Positions 42,071 through 51,387 of a DNA stretch of 64,000 bases are shown here, in pieces (position 1 is the first letter of the stretch; the number at the start of each line of letters is the position of its first letter). Origin of the DNA: JAPSGM01 sp963777045 (lineage in GTDB: Bacteria > Chloroflexota > Limnocylindria > QHBO01); contig CAVZPD010000022.1 of assembly GCA_963777045.1 (NCBI GenBank), forward strand, positions 62,001-126,000, given 5' to 3'. Under the pieces are notes generated by a model that was not told where the DNA came from, ran no database searches, and worked only from the letters and a program-made list of their open reading frames with translations. The translations under genes were made by a program, and so were the position numbers.

Positions 42071-44743
42071 ATGACGACGACGAGACGCGCCCTGCCGCCG
42101 CGCTACGACGCCGCATCGGTGGAGCCCGCCATCTACGAGCGCTGGCTGGAGAGCGGCGCGTTCACGCCGGCGGCCGATCCGCCGAAGGACGCCGAACGCT
42201 TCGTCATCATCCAGCCGCCGCCGAACGTCACCGGCTCACTGCACGTCGGCCACGCCTTGACGGCCACCATCGAGGACGTCCTGGTGCGGTACCACCGCAT
42301 GCGGGGCGACGACACGCTCTGGCTGCCGGGAGTGGACCACGCCAGCATTGCCGCCCAGTTCGTCCTGGATCGACTCATCGCCGAGGAAGGGGAGACGCGC
42401 GAGTCGCTCGGGCGCGAGCGGTACCTGGAGCGGATGTGGCGATTCATGGACGAGACGCGCCCGATCATCGGCAACCAGCACCGGCGCCTTGGCGCCAGCC
42501 TGGACTGGACGCGGCTGCGCTTCACGATGGACGAGTTCAGTGCACGCGCGGTGCGCGTGGCGTTCAAGCGGCTCCACGATGCGGACCTCGCCTACCGCGG
42601 TGAAGCGCTCGTCAATTGGTGCCCGCGCTGCCGGACCACGATCAGCGACCTGGAGAACGTGCACCGCGACGAGACGGGAACCCTGTGGACCGTCCGCTAC
42701 CACCTGCTCGACGCGGAAGGGCGCGCCATGCCTGACGAGTGGATCAGCGTCGCCACCACCAGGCCTGAGACGATCCTGGGCGATACGGCGGTCGCGGTCC
42801 ATCCCGACGACGATCGCTACGCCAAGCTGGTCGGCCGCGAGGCGCTGATCCCCTTCGTGGACCGCCGCGTGCCGATCATCGCGGACGATGCCGTCGAGCG
42901 TGAGTTCGGGACCGGCGCGGTCAAGATCACGCCGGCCCACGACTTCGACGACTACGAGATGGGCAAGCGCCATCGGCTGATTCCGATGACGGTGCTCGAT
43001 GAGGATGCTCGCATCAACGAGGTCGGCGGTGACCTGGCGGGTCTCGACCGGCAGGAGGCACGGCGCGAGATCGTTGCCCGCCTGCAAGCAGCAGGCGACC
43101 TGGTTGAGACCCGCGAGCACCAGATGGTGGTCGGACACTGCGACCGCTGCGGCACAGTGGTCGAGCCGCGCCTGTCGGTGCAGTGGTTCGTTCGAACGAA
43201 GCCGCTGGCCGAGCGTGCGCTCGCTTCGGTGCGGGAGGGCCGGACCCGGATCGTGCCGGAGCACTTCGAGAAGGTCTACGCGCACTGGATGGAGAACATC
43301 CACGACTGGGCGGTCGGTCGCCAGCTGTGGTGGGGCCACCGCATCCCGGCCTGGTACTGCCCCGACGGGCACGTAACGGTGTCGGACGCAGCCGATGGGC
43401 CCGATGCCTGCGCCGCCTGCGGGCGGCCCGCCGCGGAGCTGCACCAGGAGACCGATATCTTCGACACCTGGTTCAGCAGCGGCCTCTGGCCGTTCTCCAC
43501 TTTGGGCTGGCCCGATGAGACGCCGGACTACCGCCGCTTCTACCCGACCTCGGTGATGGAGACGGGCTACGACATCATCTTCTTCTGGGTGGCGCGGATG
43601 ATGATGCTGGGCCTCTTCTGCACGGGTACTGAGCCGTTCCACACCGTCTACCTGCACGGGATGATCCGGGCCGAGGGCGGCGTGAAGATGAGCAAGACCA
43701 AGGGCAACGTCATCGATCCGCTGGAGATGGTCGGCGAGATCGGGGCCGATGCATTGCGCTTCGCACTCGTCACCGGCACGGCTCCCGGCAGCGACCAGCG
43801 CATGACCGCGTCCAAGCTCGACGGCGCCCGGAACTTCACCAACAAGCTGTGGAACGCCACGCGCTTCGTGATCGGTGCGCGCCCCGATCCGTGGGCGATC
43901 CCCGAGGGCGAGCCTGGCCTCGCCGAACGCTGGATCGTGGCGCGCCTGGACGAAGCCGAAGAGCGCGCGACCCGACTGCTGGAGGCCCTCGACATCGCCG
44001 CGTACGCCGGGTCGGCGTACGAGGTCGCCTGGAGCGACTACTGCGACTGGTTCATCGAGATGGCGAAGGTGGAGCTGCGTCGCGATGGCGCGACCGCCGG
44101 CGAACGGGCGCGGATCTGGCTATGCGCCGCGGGCACGCTGGCGAGCACCCTGCGCATCCTGCACCCGATCATGCCCTTCGTCACCGAACAGGCGTGGAGC
44201 TACCTGCACGAGCTCGACCCGCAGGTCACCGATCACCAGCCGCTCCTGGTGACCGCCCAGTGGCAGGCGGGTGCGCCTCCGGATGGGGCGGTGCTGGCCG
44301 AGATGGCCGACCTGGTCGACCTGGTCCGCGCGTTGCGCAACCAGCGAACGGAGTCCGGCGTCGCCGCCGGCGAGTGGCTGCCGCTGACCGTCGTCGCGGC
44401 GGACGCGCCCGCCGGGCACGTGCTGCGATCCGGGCGCGCGTACCTCGAGTCACTCGCCCGGGCACGACCTCTGCAGATCCTGGCCGCGGGGGAGGGGGAC
44501 CGTCCTCCGGCGGTCGTCGCGAGCCGGCTGGGAGCTGCCTGGTTCGGACGTGACGAGATCCAGGCGGAGGATGCGGCGGCCCGGCGCGAGGCGCAGGCCG
44601 AGCACCTGCGGCGTGGAATCGAGCGCCTTCGGAACCTCGTGGACAACGAGAGCTTCGTGCAACGGGCGCCCGCCGAGGTCGTTGACCGCGAGCGGGCGCG
44701 GCTCGCGGAGCTGGAGGCGCAGCTCGCCCAGCTGGGGGCCTGA
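42071..44743 (+). CDS. valS: Valyl-tRNA synthetase
   Basis: 890 residues. Class I synthetase: PPPNVTGSLHVGHAL holds the HIGH-type motif and KMSKTKGN the KMSKS-type motif. The CP1 editing domain has ATTRPETILGDTAVAVHP. Zinc-type cysteines are in NWCPRCRT and GHCDRCGT and in a later ACGRP segment. The C-terminal 65 residues form the coiled coil typical of ValRS, ending ELEAQLAQLG. ATG at 42071 with GGAG/TGGAGCG upstream. Its T-box leader links expression to tRNA-Val charging. Confidence 0.97.
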   Translation: MTTTRRALPPRYDAASVEPAIYERWLESGAFTPAADPPKDAERFVIIQPPPNVTGSLHVGHALTATIEDVLVRYHRMRGDDTLWLPGVDHASIAAQFVLDRLIAEEGETRESLGRERYLERMWRFMDETRPIIGNQHRRLGASLDWTRLRFTMDEFSARAVRVAFKRLHDADLAYRGEALVNWCPRCRTTISDLENVHRDETGTLWTVRYHLLDAEGRAMPDEWISVATTRPETILGDTAVAVHPDDDRYAKLVGREALIPFVDRRVPIIADDAVEREFGTGAVKITPAHDFDDYEMGKRHRLIPMTVLDEDARINEVGGDLAGLDRQEARREIVARLQAAGDLVETREHQMVVGHCDRCGTVVEPRLSVQWFVRTKPLAERALASVREGRTRIVPEHFEKVYAHWMENIHDWAVGRQLWWGHRIPAWYCPDGHVTVSDAADGPDACAACGRPAAELHQETDIFDTWFSSGLWPFSTLGWPDETPDYRRFYPTSVMETGYDIIFFWVARMMMLGLFCTGTEPFHTVYLHGMIRAEGGVKMSKTKGNVIDPLEMVGEIGADALRFALVTGTAPGSDQRMTASKLDGARNFTNKLWNATRFVIGARPDPWAIPEGEPGLAERWIVARLDEAEERATRLLEALDIAAYAGSAYEVAWSDYCDWFIEMAKVELRRDGATAGERARIWLCAAGTLASTLRILHPIMPFVTEQAWSYLHELDPQVTDHQPLLVTAQWQAGAPPDGAVLAEMADLVDLVRALRNQRTESGVAAGEWLPLTVVAADAPAGHVLRSGRAYLESLARARPLQILAAGEGDRPPAVVASRLGAAWFGRDEIQAEDAAARREAQAEHLRRGIERLRNLVDNESFVQRAPAEVVDRERARLAELEAQLAQLGA

Positions 44744-44766
44744 TCGGGAGGCCGCGGCGTCGCTGC

Positions 44767-44772
44767 TAGAAT
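44767..44772 (+). promoter_or_regulatory. -10 hexamer TAGAAT
   Basis: In the 60-nt gap after valS; gives a leader of about 24 nt to the ATG at 44804. Confidence 0.35.
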
Positions 44773-44803
44773 CGCGGCGCTGACCCGTTACCGTGAATGC
44801 CCG

Positions 44804-45532
44804 ATGTCGTTCCTGAGGCGCAACAAGAAGCAGGAGCCTCCTCCTCCGCCGCCCTCCCCGATGCAGGAGGACGTATCGGCCCAGCAGTACTCGCTGAAGC
44901 TTGCCTTCCTGGCGCGTTCAAGCGATGGCCTGCGCATGCAGCCCGATCCGCAGCTGCGAGCGATCCTGGTGAGCATCGTGGAGCCGCTCACGGAGACGCC
45001 CGTCGACGTGGTGGAGCCCCTCCCCATCGAGTTCACGGATGCTGCGCCCCAGGTCGAGCGCTTCACCGAGATGCAGCAGTGGGTGCTGGCGCGCCGCGAG
45101 CTGGGTCCCATTGCGCGCCATGCCCTCTACGTCCTCGAGCAGACCGACGCGCTCGACATGACCGTCGACACGTTCTACTGCGCTCTTCTGCACGGCGAGA
45201 CGGACACGAGCGGCTACCCGGAGTACAACGCCATCGTCGGTGGCCTGGCGACGCACTGGGACGAGCTCTCGGGCGAGCTCATCGTGCGGGCGGTGGTCGG
45301 GTGGGGCGGCAAGGGGCAGCGCGGCGACACGGAGCGTATCGGGCAGCGCATCCTGAGCTCGCTATACCAGCAGGTGCTCGCCTCCGGTTACAGCCTGGGA
45401 GCCGCCGATGCGGCCCGCGCGGCGCCCGCCGTACGCCACGGCGGGGCCGTCTGCCAGCACTGTGGGTTCGAAGCGGGCACCGCAGGTGCGTTCTACTGCC
45501 CGAAGTGCGGCATGCGCATGACGCGGGGCTAG
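44804..45532 (+). CDS. Zinc-ribbon protein of unknown function
   Basis: 242 residues. A basic/proline N-terminus (MSFLRRNKKQEPPPPPPSP), then about 180 residues of mixed alpha/beta sequence without a recognised domain, and a C-terminal zinc ribbon with CQHCGFEAG and CPKCGMRM (two C-x2-C knuckles). There is no signal peptide or membrane helix. It precedes a CpaE-like gene, and another zinc-ribbon gene lies 2 kb on, but no operon is evident. I do not recognise the family. Confidence 0.7.
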   Translation: MSFLRRNKKQEPPPPPPSPMQEDVSAQQYSLKLAFLARSSDGLRMQPDPQLRAILVSIVEPLTETPVDVVEPLPIEFTDAAPQVERFTEMQQWVLARRELGPIARHALYVLEQTDALDMTVDTFYCALLHGETDTSGYPEYNAIVGGLATHWDELSGELIVRAVVGWGGKGQRGDTERIGQRILSSLYQQVLASGYSLGAADAARAAPAVRHGGAVCQHCGFEAGTAGAFYCPKCGMRMTRG

Positions 45533-45644
45533 GGCCAGTACCTTCGGGCCGTCGGGTACTGGGCGGCAGTCCCATTGTCGTCGTGGTGGGTGCGCTCGAT
45601 AGTGGTGCGGTCTGGCACTACCGATCCACACTGGAAGGGACCGC

Positions 45645-46844
45645 ATGCAGCGACCTACCGTTATCCTGGCGCTGGCCGATGACCCCGGCGCTCACCGTCA
45701 CGCGCTCACAGCGGCCGGCTTCGACGTCCTCGACGAACTGCCCGAGGATCGCACCCTGGTCGATCTCGCCGTGCTCGATTGCGACCTTCCGGCCACCGAA
45801 GCGGAGGCGCTCTTCGCGCAGCTGCACGACGGCACCGCCATTCCCACGCTGCTCCTGTTCGGCGAGTCGATCCCCGAATTCGCGACGTCGCACAGCCACC
45901 CCAAGGACGAGTTTGCGGTCAAGCCGGTCGCCGGCGAGAGCCTCGTCTACCGCGTCCAGGCGCTGTTGATCCGAGGCGGCAAGCACATGCCCGGGGAGGC
46001 CGGAGCCTGGACGAGCCCGAGCGAGTCCGATGGGTCGCCCATCGGGGAGGGGCATGTCGTTTCCGTCTTCGCGCCGAAGGGCGGGGTCGGCAAGACCACC
46101 GTTGCGGTGAACGTCGCGGTCGCCCTCCGCGACCAGACCCGCTCGAGCGTCCTGCTCTTCGATGCGGATGTCGGCGTGGGTAACGTCACATCGGTGCTTG
46201 CGGCCCCCTATCGCATGGGCCTGGCCGACCTGGCCGATTCGTCGCCCGACGAGTGGACGGACGCGGCCTTCGAACATGCGACGGCCGAGCATGCAGAGAG
46301 CGGCGTCCGCGTCCTGACCTGGGGGACCGATCCCGGCGAGTCCGAGCGGGTCACGGTGGACCTCCTCCTGGCGGCGCTCCGCTGGGCTCGAACCCACCAC
46401 TCCTACGTGGTGATTGACAACCATCCCGGCTACGACGATCGCACGATGGCCATGCTGACGGTGTCAAACGAGATCTTCCTGGTGGTCACGCCCGAGGTCG
46501 GCCCGCTCCGCAACAGCGCCCAGTTCCTCGATCTCGCGCGCGAAGTCGGCCTCGGGGACTCGGTGAAGGTGGTCGTCAATCGCGCCAACCACGGCGTGCG
46601 CCTGGCGGACATCGAGCAGGCGCTCAAGCTGCCCGTGAGCGCCACGATCGTGTCGAATGGCCCCAAGGCCGTGATCGCCGCGAACGAGGGGTCGCCCATC
46701 GTGCGGCGCTTCCCGAAGGAGCGGATGGCCACGGATCTTCACGGCGTGGCCCGGCTGGTCACGAACCGTGCGAGCGAAACCGCGCCGGAGCCGGCGCGAC
46801 GCTCCTGGATCTCGGCGCTCGTTTCCCGGGCTTCGAGCGCCTGA
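45645..46844 (+). CDS. CpaE/TadZ-like protein: receiver-like domain plus ParA/MinD ATPase
   Basis: 399 residues. An N-terminal response-regulator-like domain (about 1-112) has VDLAVLDCDLP at the phospho-acceptor strand and FAVKPV near its end. The ATPase domain starts near 135 with the deviant Walker A APKGGVGKTTVAVNVA, then LLFDADVGVGNVTSVL (Walker A' Asp) and VIDNHPGYDDRTM. This architecture is that of CpaE/TadZ, which place Tad pili or other polar machines. No Tad genes are in this window, so its cargo is unknown. GGAAGGGA precedes the ATG. Confidence 0.87.
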   Translation: MQRPTVILALADDPGAHRHALTAAGFDVLDELPEDRTLVDLAVLDCDLPATEAEALFAQLHDGTAIPTLLLFGESIPEFATSHSHPKDEFAVKPVAGESLVYRVQALLIRGGKHMPGEAGAWTSPSESDGSPIGEGHVVSVFAPKGGVGKTTVAVNVAVALRDQTRSSVLLFDADVGVGNVTSVLAAPYRMGLADLADSSPDEWTDAAFEHATAEHAESGVRVLTWGTDPGESERVTVDLLLAALRWARTHHSYVVIDNHPGYDDRTMAMLTVSNEIFLVVTPEVGPLRNSAQFLDLAREVGLGDSVKVVVNRANHGVRLADIEQALKLPVSATIVSNGPKAVIAANEGSPIVRRFPKERMATDLHGVARLVTNRASETAPEPARRSWISALVSRASSA

Positions 46845-46974
46845 CCTGCCGTCCCGGCGGCGTTGCGTGGCGGGCAGCGGCCTGCGATGATGCGGCCCGC
46901 GGCCCGACTGCCGGCTGATCGTCTCGTCGACGGTCGCTGAAGCGTCGGCAGGGGCTGCTCCCACCGGACGGACC

Positions 46975-47322
46975 GTGCCGACCTACGACTACCAGTGCCG
47001 CAGCTGCGGCCACACCATCGAGGTGATCCACCCCATGAGGGAGGATGGCCCGAAGACCTGCGAGGTCTGTGGTGGTGATCTGCGCCGTGTCCTCCACCCG
47101 GCCGGGATCATCTTCCGCGGCAGCGGTTTCTACAAGACCGACTCGCGTTCGTCCAGCTCGGCGTCGGTTTCATCCGCATCGTCCAAGCCGGCAGCCAAGG
47201 CCAGCGATGCGGGAGCGACCGGCACCACCGACCGCGGCTCCTCCGGCAAGCCCACAGACAGCGGATCTTCCAGCACGCCACCCAGCGGCTCGGGCACCGG
47301 GGGAGCATCCTCCGCAGACTGA
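46975..47322 (+). CDS. FmdB-family zinc-ribbon protein
   Basis: 115 residues. The first 60 form the FmdB putative regulatory zinc ribbon: MPTYDYQCRSCGHTIEV with C-x2-C, then CEVCGGDLRRVL with the second pair, and IIFRGSGFYKTDSR, the typical end of the domain. The remaining half is Ser/Gly/Thr/Ala-rich and probably disordered. The start is GTG without a clear ribosome-binding site. The 130 nt before it shows nothing I can name. It converges on the next zinc-ribbon gene. Confidence 0.88.
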   Translation: MPTYDYQCRSCGHTIEVIHPMREDGPKTCEVCGGDLRRVLHPAGIIFRGSGFYKTDSRSSSSASVSSASSKPAAKASDAGATGTTDRGSSGKPTDSGSSSTPPSGSGTGGASSAD

Positions 47323-47327
47323 CGCCG

Positions 47328-47345
47328 GCCCCCCGGACCGGGGGC
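47328..47345. terminator. GC hairpin between convergent genes, possible bidirectional terminator
   Basis: GCCCCC (47328-47333) and GGGGGC (47340-47345) lie in the 22-nt gap between convergent stops. No U-run follows, so termination is only suggested. Confidence 0.35.
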
Positions 47346-48694
47346 TAGGCGGACTTCGCCTGGCGGGTGCCGCAGCGGCGGCAGAAGCGCGCCGACGCCG
47401 AGAGCGACAGGCCGCAGTGGCCACAGGACTGCACCCCGACCACCGTCATCACACCTGCCACTTCGCGCGCAGAGGCCTCCCAGAACGTCCCCGCGCCCGC
47501 CGCTCCTCCGGCCGCATCGGCCCGCGCCGCCATCTCGGCAGGATGGACGGATGCACCGCTCGAGCGGTAGGGCAGAACGTTGTCACGTGACCCGGCGACG
47601 GGCCCCTCTCCGGGATCGCCGAGCCCGAGCAGGTCGAGCTGTGCGCGGCGCGCGGCGAGCGCCGGGTCGTCCGCTTCGGCCGCCTGCGGTTGCTCTTCCG
47701 CGGGCGCAGGAGCGGCGAGCGGGATCCGCAGGAACGTCTCGCTGATCGGAGCGATGGGGCGGATCGCCGGCGGCTCAGGTGGCACCTCGGCCACCGGCTC
47801 GGGGATCGGCTCGGGCTCGGGCTCGAATGCCACCTCGGCCACCGGCTCGGGCTCGGGCTCGAATGCCACCTCGGCCACTACCTCGGCCACCGGCTCGGGG
47901 ACCGGCTCGGGAATCGGCTCGGGCTCCAGGGAGAAGGCCGCGTCGTCCTCCCAGCGGGTAGCGGTGTCGCCCTCGAGTGCAGGCAGCATGGGGGCGACCT
48001 CGTCGGCGGCGGCAGGCGCCTGGCCCCACAGGTCGGCTTCGGCGATCGACTCGAGCCCAGCCGAAGCATCGGCGGCGGAGGCCGCCGCGGCCGGCTCCGG
48101 CGCGACCACGGGCTCGGGCACGACCATGGGCTCCGGTGCGACCAGCGCATCGGGTTCGACTTCGGCTTGGCTCTCGACCCTCTCGGGCTCACCCGTCAGG
48201 GCCTCCGACGGCCAGTCGACGGCAGCATGGCCATTGGTCGCCGCTGCAGCGCCGAGGTCTTCGGTCGGCCAGGCGTCCACGCCCAGGCGGCGGTTCAGGT
48301 CGTCGGAGCCCAACTCAGGCTCTGGCGCGGGATGCTGAGCGTGGAACGAGGCTTCGAAGCGCTCGATCAGGTCGTCGGTTCCGGCGATGGGGACGCACGT
48401 GCGGCAGCGGCCTTCCGGCTCGTTCCAGCAGTTCGTGCACGCGTACTGGCGGCACTGGATGCAGAAGTTGAACGACTGGTGGAAGGCGTCCAGCTGGGCC
48501 GCCGCAAGCGCCTCCTCCTCCGTGCGCATCGCGTCGCCGACGGCATCACCCAGCGCGTCCTGGCTCATGATGTAGTTGCGGAGGCCGGAGATCAGCCCGC
48601 GCGTCTTGCGCAGGGGATTCAGACGCGTCGGGGCGGCGAACTCGTATCGAGTGCCGCACCGTTCGCAGAATGACTCTGTCAGCGCATCGAGCAT
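47345..48694 (-). CDS. Zinc-ribbon protein with long acidic Pro/Glu linker
   Basis: 449 residues. Four sets of cysteine pairs: CERCGTRYEF at the N-terminus, CIQCRQYACTNCWNEPEGRC with a following CRTC near 80-100, and CGHCGLSLSASARFCRRCGTR at the C-terminus. Between them about 250 residues are Glu/Pro/Ala-rich with Pro-Glu-Pro repeats, probably disordered and strongly acidic. This resembles zinc-ribbon scaffold proteins found beside FHA or secretion genes in the same kind of genome, but no function can be assigned. It is divergent from fhaA across a 164-bp region with a strong inverted repeat. Confidence 0.72.
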   Translation of the reverse strand: MLDALTESFCERCGTRYEFAAPTRLNPLRKTRGLISGLRNYIMSQDALGDAVGDAMRTEEEALAAAQLDAFHQSFNFCIQCRQYACTNCWNEPEGRCRTCVPIAGTDDLIERFEASFHAQHPAPEPELGSDDLNRRLGVDAWPTEDLGAAAATNGHAAVDWPSEALTGEPERVESQAEVEPDALVAPEPMVVPEPVVAPEPAAAASAADASAGLESIAEADLWGQAPAAADEVAPMLPALEGDTATRWEDDAAFSLEPEPIPEPVPEPVAEVVAEVAFEPEPEPVAEVAFEPEPEPIPEPVAEVPPEPPAIRPIAPISETFLRIPLAAPAPAEEQPQAAEADDPALAARRAQLDLLGLGDPGEGPVAGSRDNVLPYRSSGASVHPAEMAARADAAGGAAGAGTFWEASAREVAGVMTVVGVQSCGHCGLSLSASARFCRRCGTRQAKSA

Positions 48695-48731
48695 GAAAGC
48701 AACCAGGTTCCCGTTCGGGCAGCGTTTTTCA

Positions 48732-48768
48732 GGGAGCGACAGTATAACGACGAGTCCCGGTCGCTCCC
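48732..48768. promoter_or_regulatory. 9-bp inverted repeat over a promoter between divergent genes
   Basis: GGGAGCGAC (48732-48740) and GTCGCTCCC (48760-48768) flank 19 bp. On the minus strand TTGGGA (48770-48765), 18 bp, TATACT (48746-48741) makes a plausible promoter for the zinc-ribbon gene, so a protein bound to the repeat would cover it. A hairpin role in RNA is the alternative. Confidence 0.5.
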
Positions 48769-48845
48769 AAAAGCGCTTTGGTACTCCCCCCTGCGGCGCA
48801 GGTACCGCATCCTGGGTGCGCAGCGACCACGCTCAGATCCCGTGC

Positions 48846-48851
48846 TAGCAT
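48846..48851 (+). promoter_or_regulatory. -10 hexamer TAGCAT, leaderless promoter of the fhaA operon
   Basis: TGCTAGCAT; it ends 7 nt before the ATG at 48859. Confidence 0.5.
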
Positions 48852-48858
48852 CGGCCGG

Positions 48859-49617
48859 ATGGGGATTCTCGCCCGGCTGGAAGCCTTCCTCGAACGCCTC
48901 TTCCAGGCACCGGCAGGCAGGCTGGGAGCCTCGCTGCAGCCGGTGTCGCTGGCGAAGCGCATCGAGCGCGCGATGGACACCAACAAGTCCTTCCGCGAGA
49001 GCGGCGTCATCGTGCCGAACCACTACGACCTGCACCTGCACCCCCGCGACTTCGCAACGTTCGACTCCTACCGTGGATCTCTGGAGGACGACCTGTCGCA
49101 CGGCGTGCTGACCCGTGCCCGCCATGAGCGGTACACCCTGGTGGCGCGACCGCGCGTTCGAATCACCGCCGATCCATCGGTCCATCGCGGGGACGTCCGC
49201 GTGGCGGCCAACGTCGTCGACGAGGAGGGCGGCGACCTGCAGGCACAGCAGCCCATCCCGGCGTCGCCCGACACCGTCATCTTCTCGCGGCCCCGGATCG
49301 AGACAGCCCCGCCCCAATCGGCGCAGCGCGCCTACCTGCTGGTCGAGACCGATGGGGCGCCGCCGGTCCAGTTCGACCTCGGGGCGCCGCTCATCAGCAT
49401 CGGTCGCGCGAGCGACAACGACGTCATCGTCGACGACCCGCTGGTCAGCCGGCACCACTGCCAGCTGAAGCTGCAGCACGGCGCCTACGGCCTGGCCGAC
49501 CTCGGCAGCCGCAACGGGTCATTCGTGAATGGCCAGCCGGTGAGCGAGATCGCGCTGGGACCGGGAGATCGGATCCGCATCGGCGCCACGCAGATCGAGT
49601 TCCAGGTGCGCGCTTGA
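48859..49617 (+). CDS. fhaA: FhaA-like protein: DUF3662 plus FHA domain
   Basis: 252 residues. The N-terminal DUF3662 domain (about 1-125; LARLEAFLERLFQAPAGRLG and VVPNHYDLHLHPRDF) is specific to FhaA-type proteins. A short linker leads to a C-terminal FHA phosphothreonine-binding domain with SIGRASDNDVIVDDPLVSRHH and DLGSRNGSFVNG. In mycobacteria FhaA links Ser/Thr kinase signalling to peptidoglycan synthesis; a similar role is inferred from the rodA-pbpA neighbours. Leaderless start. It overlaps fhaB by 4 nt (TTGA). Confidence 0.92.
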   Translation: MGILARLEAFLERLFQAPAGRLGASLQPVSLAKRIERAMDTNKSFRESGVIVPNHYDLHLHPRDFATFDSYRGSLEDDLSHGVLTRARHERYTLVARPRVRITADPSVHRGDVRVAANVVDEEGGDLQAQQPIPASPDTVIFSRPRIETAPPQSAQRAYLLVETDGAPPVQFDLGAPLISIGRASDNDVIVDDPLVSRHHCQLKLQHGAYGLADLGSRNGSFVNGQPVSEIALGPGDRIRIGATQIEFQVRA

Positions 49618-50057
49618 CCGGCGAGATCCTGCGCATCCTGCTGCTGGTCCTGCAGCTGGGCTTCCTCGCCCTGCTCTACCTGATCCTGCTCGGCTTCGCT
49701 CGCTCCCTCCTGCGCGACCTGCGTTCGGCCGAGCGGACGCAGCTCGCCAACGAGGCGGGGCTCGGCAGGCTCACCGTCCTGGAGTCCCCGGAGGACCAGC
49801 CGCCGGTGGGTCGCAGCATCTCGTTGGGTCCGATCAACTCGATCGGACGGAACGTGAACAACACGATCTTCGTGGAGGACGACTTCGTCAGCGCCAACCA
49901 CGCCATGCTCACCTTCCGCGGGCGAAGCTGGTTCGTCGAGGACCAGGGCAGCACCAACGGGACGTACGTCAACGGCCATCGGATCGACCGCCCGGTGGCG
50001 CTCTCCTACGGAGACGAGCTGACCATTGGCCGGGTGAGGATGCGAATTGAGCGCTAG
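49614..50057 (+). CDS. fhaB: FhaB-like membrane-anchored FHA-domain protein
   Basis: 147 residues. An N-terminal membrane helix (ILRILLLVLQLGFLALLYLI) is followed by a short linker and an FHA domain: SIGRNVNNTIFV-type core, VSANHAMLTF and DQGSTNGTYVNGHRI. The start is TTG overlapping the fhaA stop. It would hold a phosphothreonine reader at the membrane next to RodA and PBP2. It overlaps rodA by 11 nt. Confidence 0.9.
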   Translation: MTGEILRILLLVLQLGFLALLYLILLGFARSLLRDLRSAERTQLANEAGLGRLTVLESPEDQPPVGRSISLGPINSIGRNVNNTIFVEDDFVSANHAMLTFRGRSWFVEDQGSTNGTYVNGHRIDRPVALSYGDELTIGRVRMRIER

Positions 50058-51387
50058 GCCCCGTGCGCCGCGCGTAGCCTGGCGGGGAACGGAGCTGCGG
50101 CTGCTGCTCCCGCTGCTGCTGCTGGTGCCGCTCGGCTTCGTGGTCACCCACATCGCAGCGTTCGGCCTGGCGGAGCCGGGACCGCTCGAGCTGGCACTCG
50201 GCTACGTGGCGCTGATGCTGGCGGCGCACGTCGTCCTCATGCTGGCCGGGTACCGTGGCGACCAGCTGATCCTGCCGCTGACGGCGACCATCGGCGGCAT
50301 CGGCCTCATCATGCTCAACCGGCTGGCGCCCGACCTCGCCGACACTCGCGCCTTCGGACTGGACCTGGACGTCGCCCAGACGCAGTTCCTGTGGTTCGTC
50401 ATGGGGGTGGCGGCGATGCTGGCGGCGGCGCTCCTCCTGCGCGAGGACCGATGGCTGCGGCACTACAAGTACACGTGGGCGCTGGCAGGCATCGCCCTCC
50501 TGGTCTTCACCTTCCTCTTCGGCACCGAGGTCAATGGAGCCCGCCTCTGGATCTACCTGGGTCCGATCGGCTTCCAGCCGGGGGAGTTCATCAAGATCGT
50601 GCTGGTGGTCTTCATCGCCGGCTACCTGGCCGAGAACCGGGCGCTCCTGCGCGACGCTGTCTTCCGGATCGGACCGATCCGGGTGCCGCCCCTTCCCTAC
50701 CTGCTGCCGATGCTCGCCATCTTCGTGATCGTGATGCTGGTCGTGGTCTTCGGCAAGGACCTCGGCACTGCCCTGCTCTTCTTCGGCATCTTCCTGACGA
50801 TGCTCTTCGTGGCCACCGGGCGGCGCAGCTACGTGCTGATCGGGCTGATCCTGTTCGTCGCCGGATCGGTGGTTGCGTACCAGCTCTTCGGCCACGTCGC
50901 GCGGCGGGTCGACGTCTGGCTCGATCCGTGGGCCGATCCATCCGGGGCGGGGTTCCAGGTCATCCGCGCGCTCTACGCCTTCGGTCGCGGCGGCCTCTTC
51001 GGTGAGGGATTGGGGCAGGGCCTGCCGACGTCGATCCCGTACGTCAGCACCGACTTCATGTTCGCCGCCGTTGCCGAGGAGCTGGGGCTGGTCGGCGCCT
51101 TCGCCCTGCTGGCGCTGACCCTCGCGCTCGTCTTCCGCGGCCTGCGCATCGCCATGCTCGCGCGCGACGACTTCAGCGCCATGCTGGCGGTCGGGCTGAC
51201 GGTCTCGGTCGGCCTGCAGACGCTCATCATCGTCAGCGGCAACCTGAAGCTGATCCCCCTCACCGGCATCACCTTCCCATTCGTGAGCTACGGCGGATCC
51301 AGCCTGCTGGCCAGCTTCCTGGTGGTGGGGATGCTGCTTTCGATCAGCCACCGGTCCGCCGTCGGTGCCGGGGAGGGGCCGCCGTGA
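50047..51387 (+). CDS. rodA: SEDS-family peptidoglycan glycosyltransferase, RodA/FtsW
   Basis: 446 residues with about ten membrane helices. GARLWIYLGPIGFQPGEF and the terminal FPFVSYGGSSLLASFL are the SEDS signatures; ISVD-like acidic sites lie in the large loop with DVWLDPWADPSGAGFQ. It polymerises lipid II glycan strands together with the class B PBP encoded immediately downstream (GTGA overlap). RodA rather than FtsW is favoured by the fhaA/fhaB/pbpA context, as in actinobacteria, but the sequence alone does not decide. The TTG at 50047 is the first start inside fhaB. Confidence 0.92.
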   Translation: MSARPRAPRVAWRGTELRLLLPLLLLVPLGFVVTHIAAFGLAEPGPLELALGYVALMLAAHVVLMLAGYRGDQLILPLTATIGGIGLIMLNRLAPDLADTRAFGLDLDVAQTQFLWFVMGVAAMLAAALLLREDRWLRHYKYTWALAGIALLVFTFLFGTEVNGARLWIYLGPIGFQPGEFIKIVLVVFIAGYLAENRALLRDAVFRIGPIRVPPLPYLLPMLAIFVIVMLVVVFGKDLGTALLFFGIFLTMLFVATGRRSYVLIGLILFVAGSVVAYQLFGHVARRVDVWLDPWADPSGAGFQVIRALYAFGRGGLFGEGLGQGLPTSIPYVSTDFMFAAVAEELGLVGAFALLALTLALVFRGLRIAMLARDDFSAMLAVGLTVSVGLQTLIIVSGNLKLIPLTGITFPFVSYGGSSLLASFLVVGMLLSISHRSAVGAGEGPP

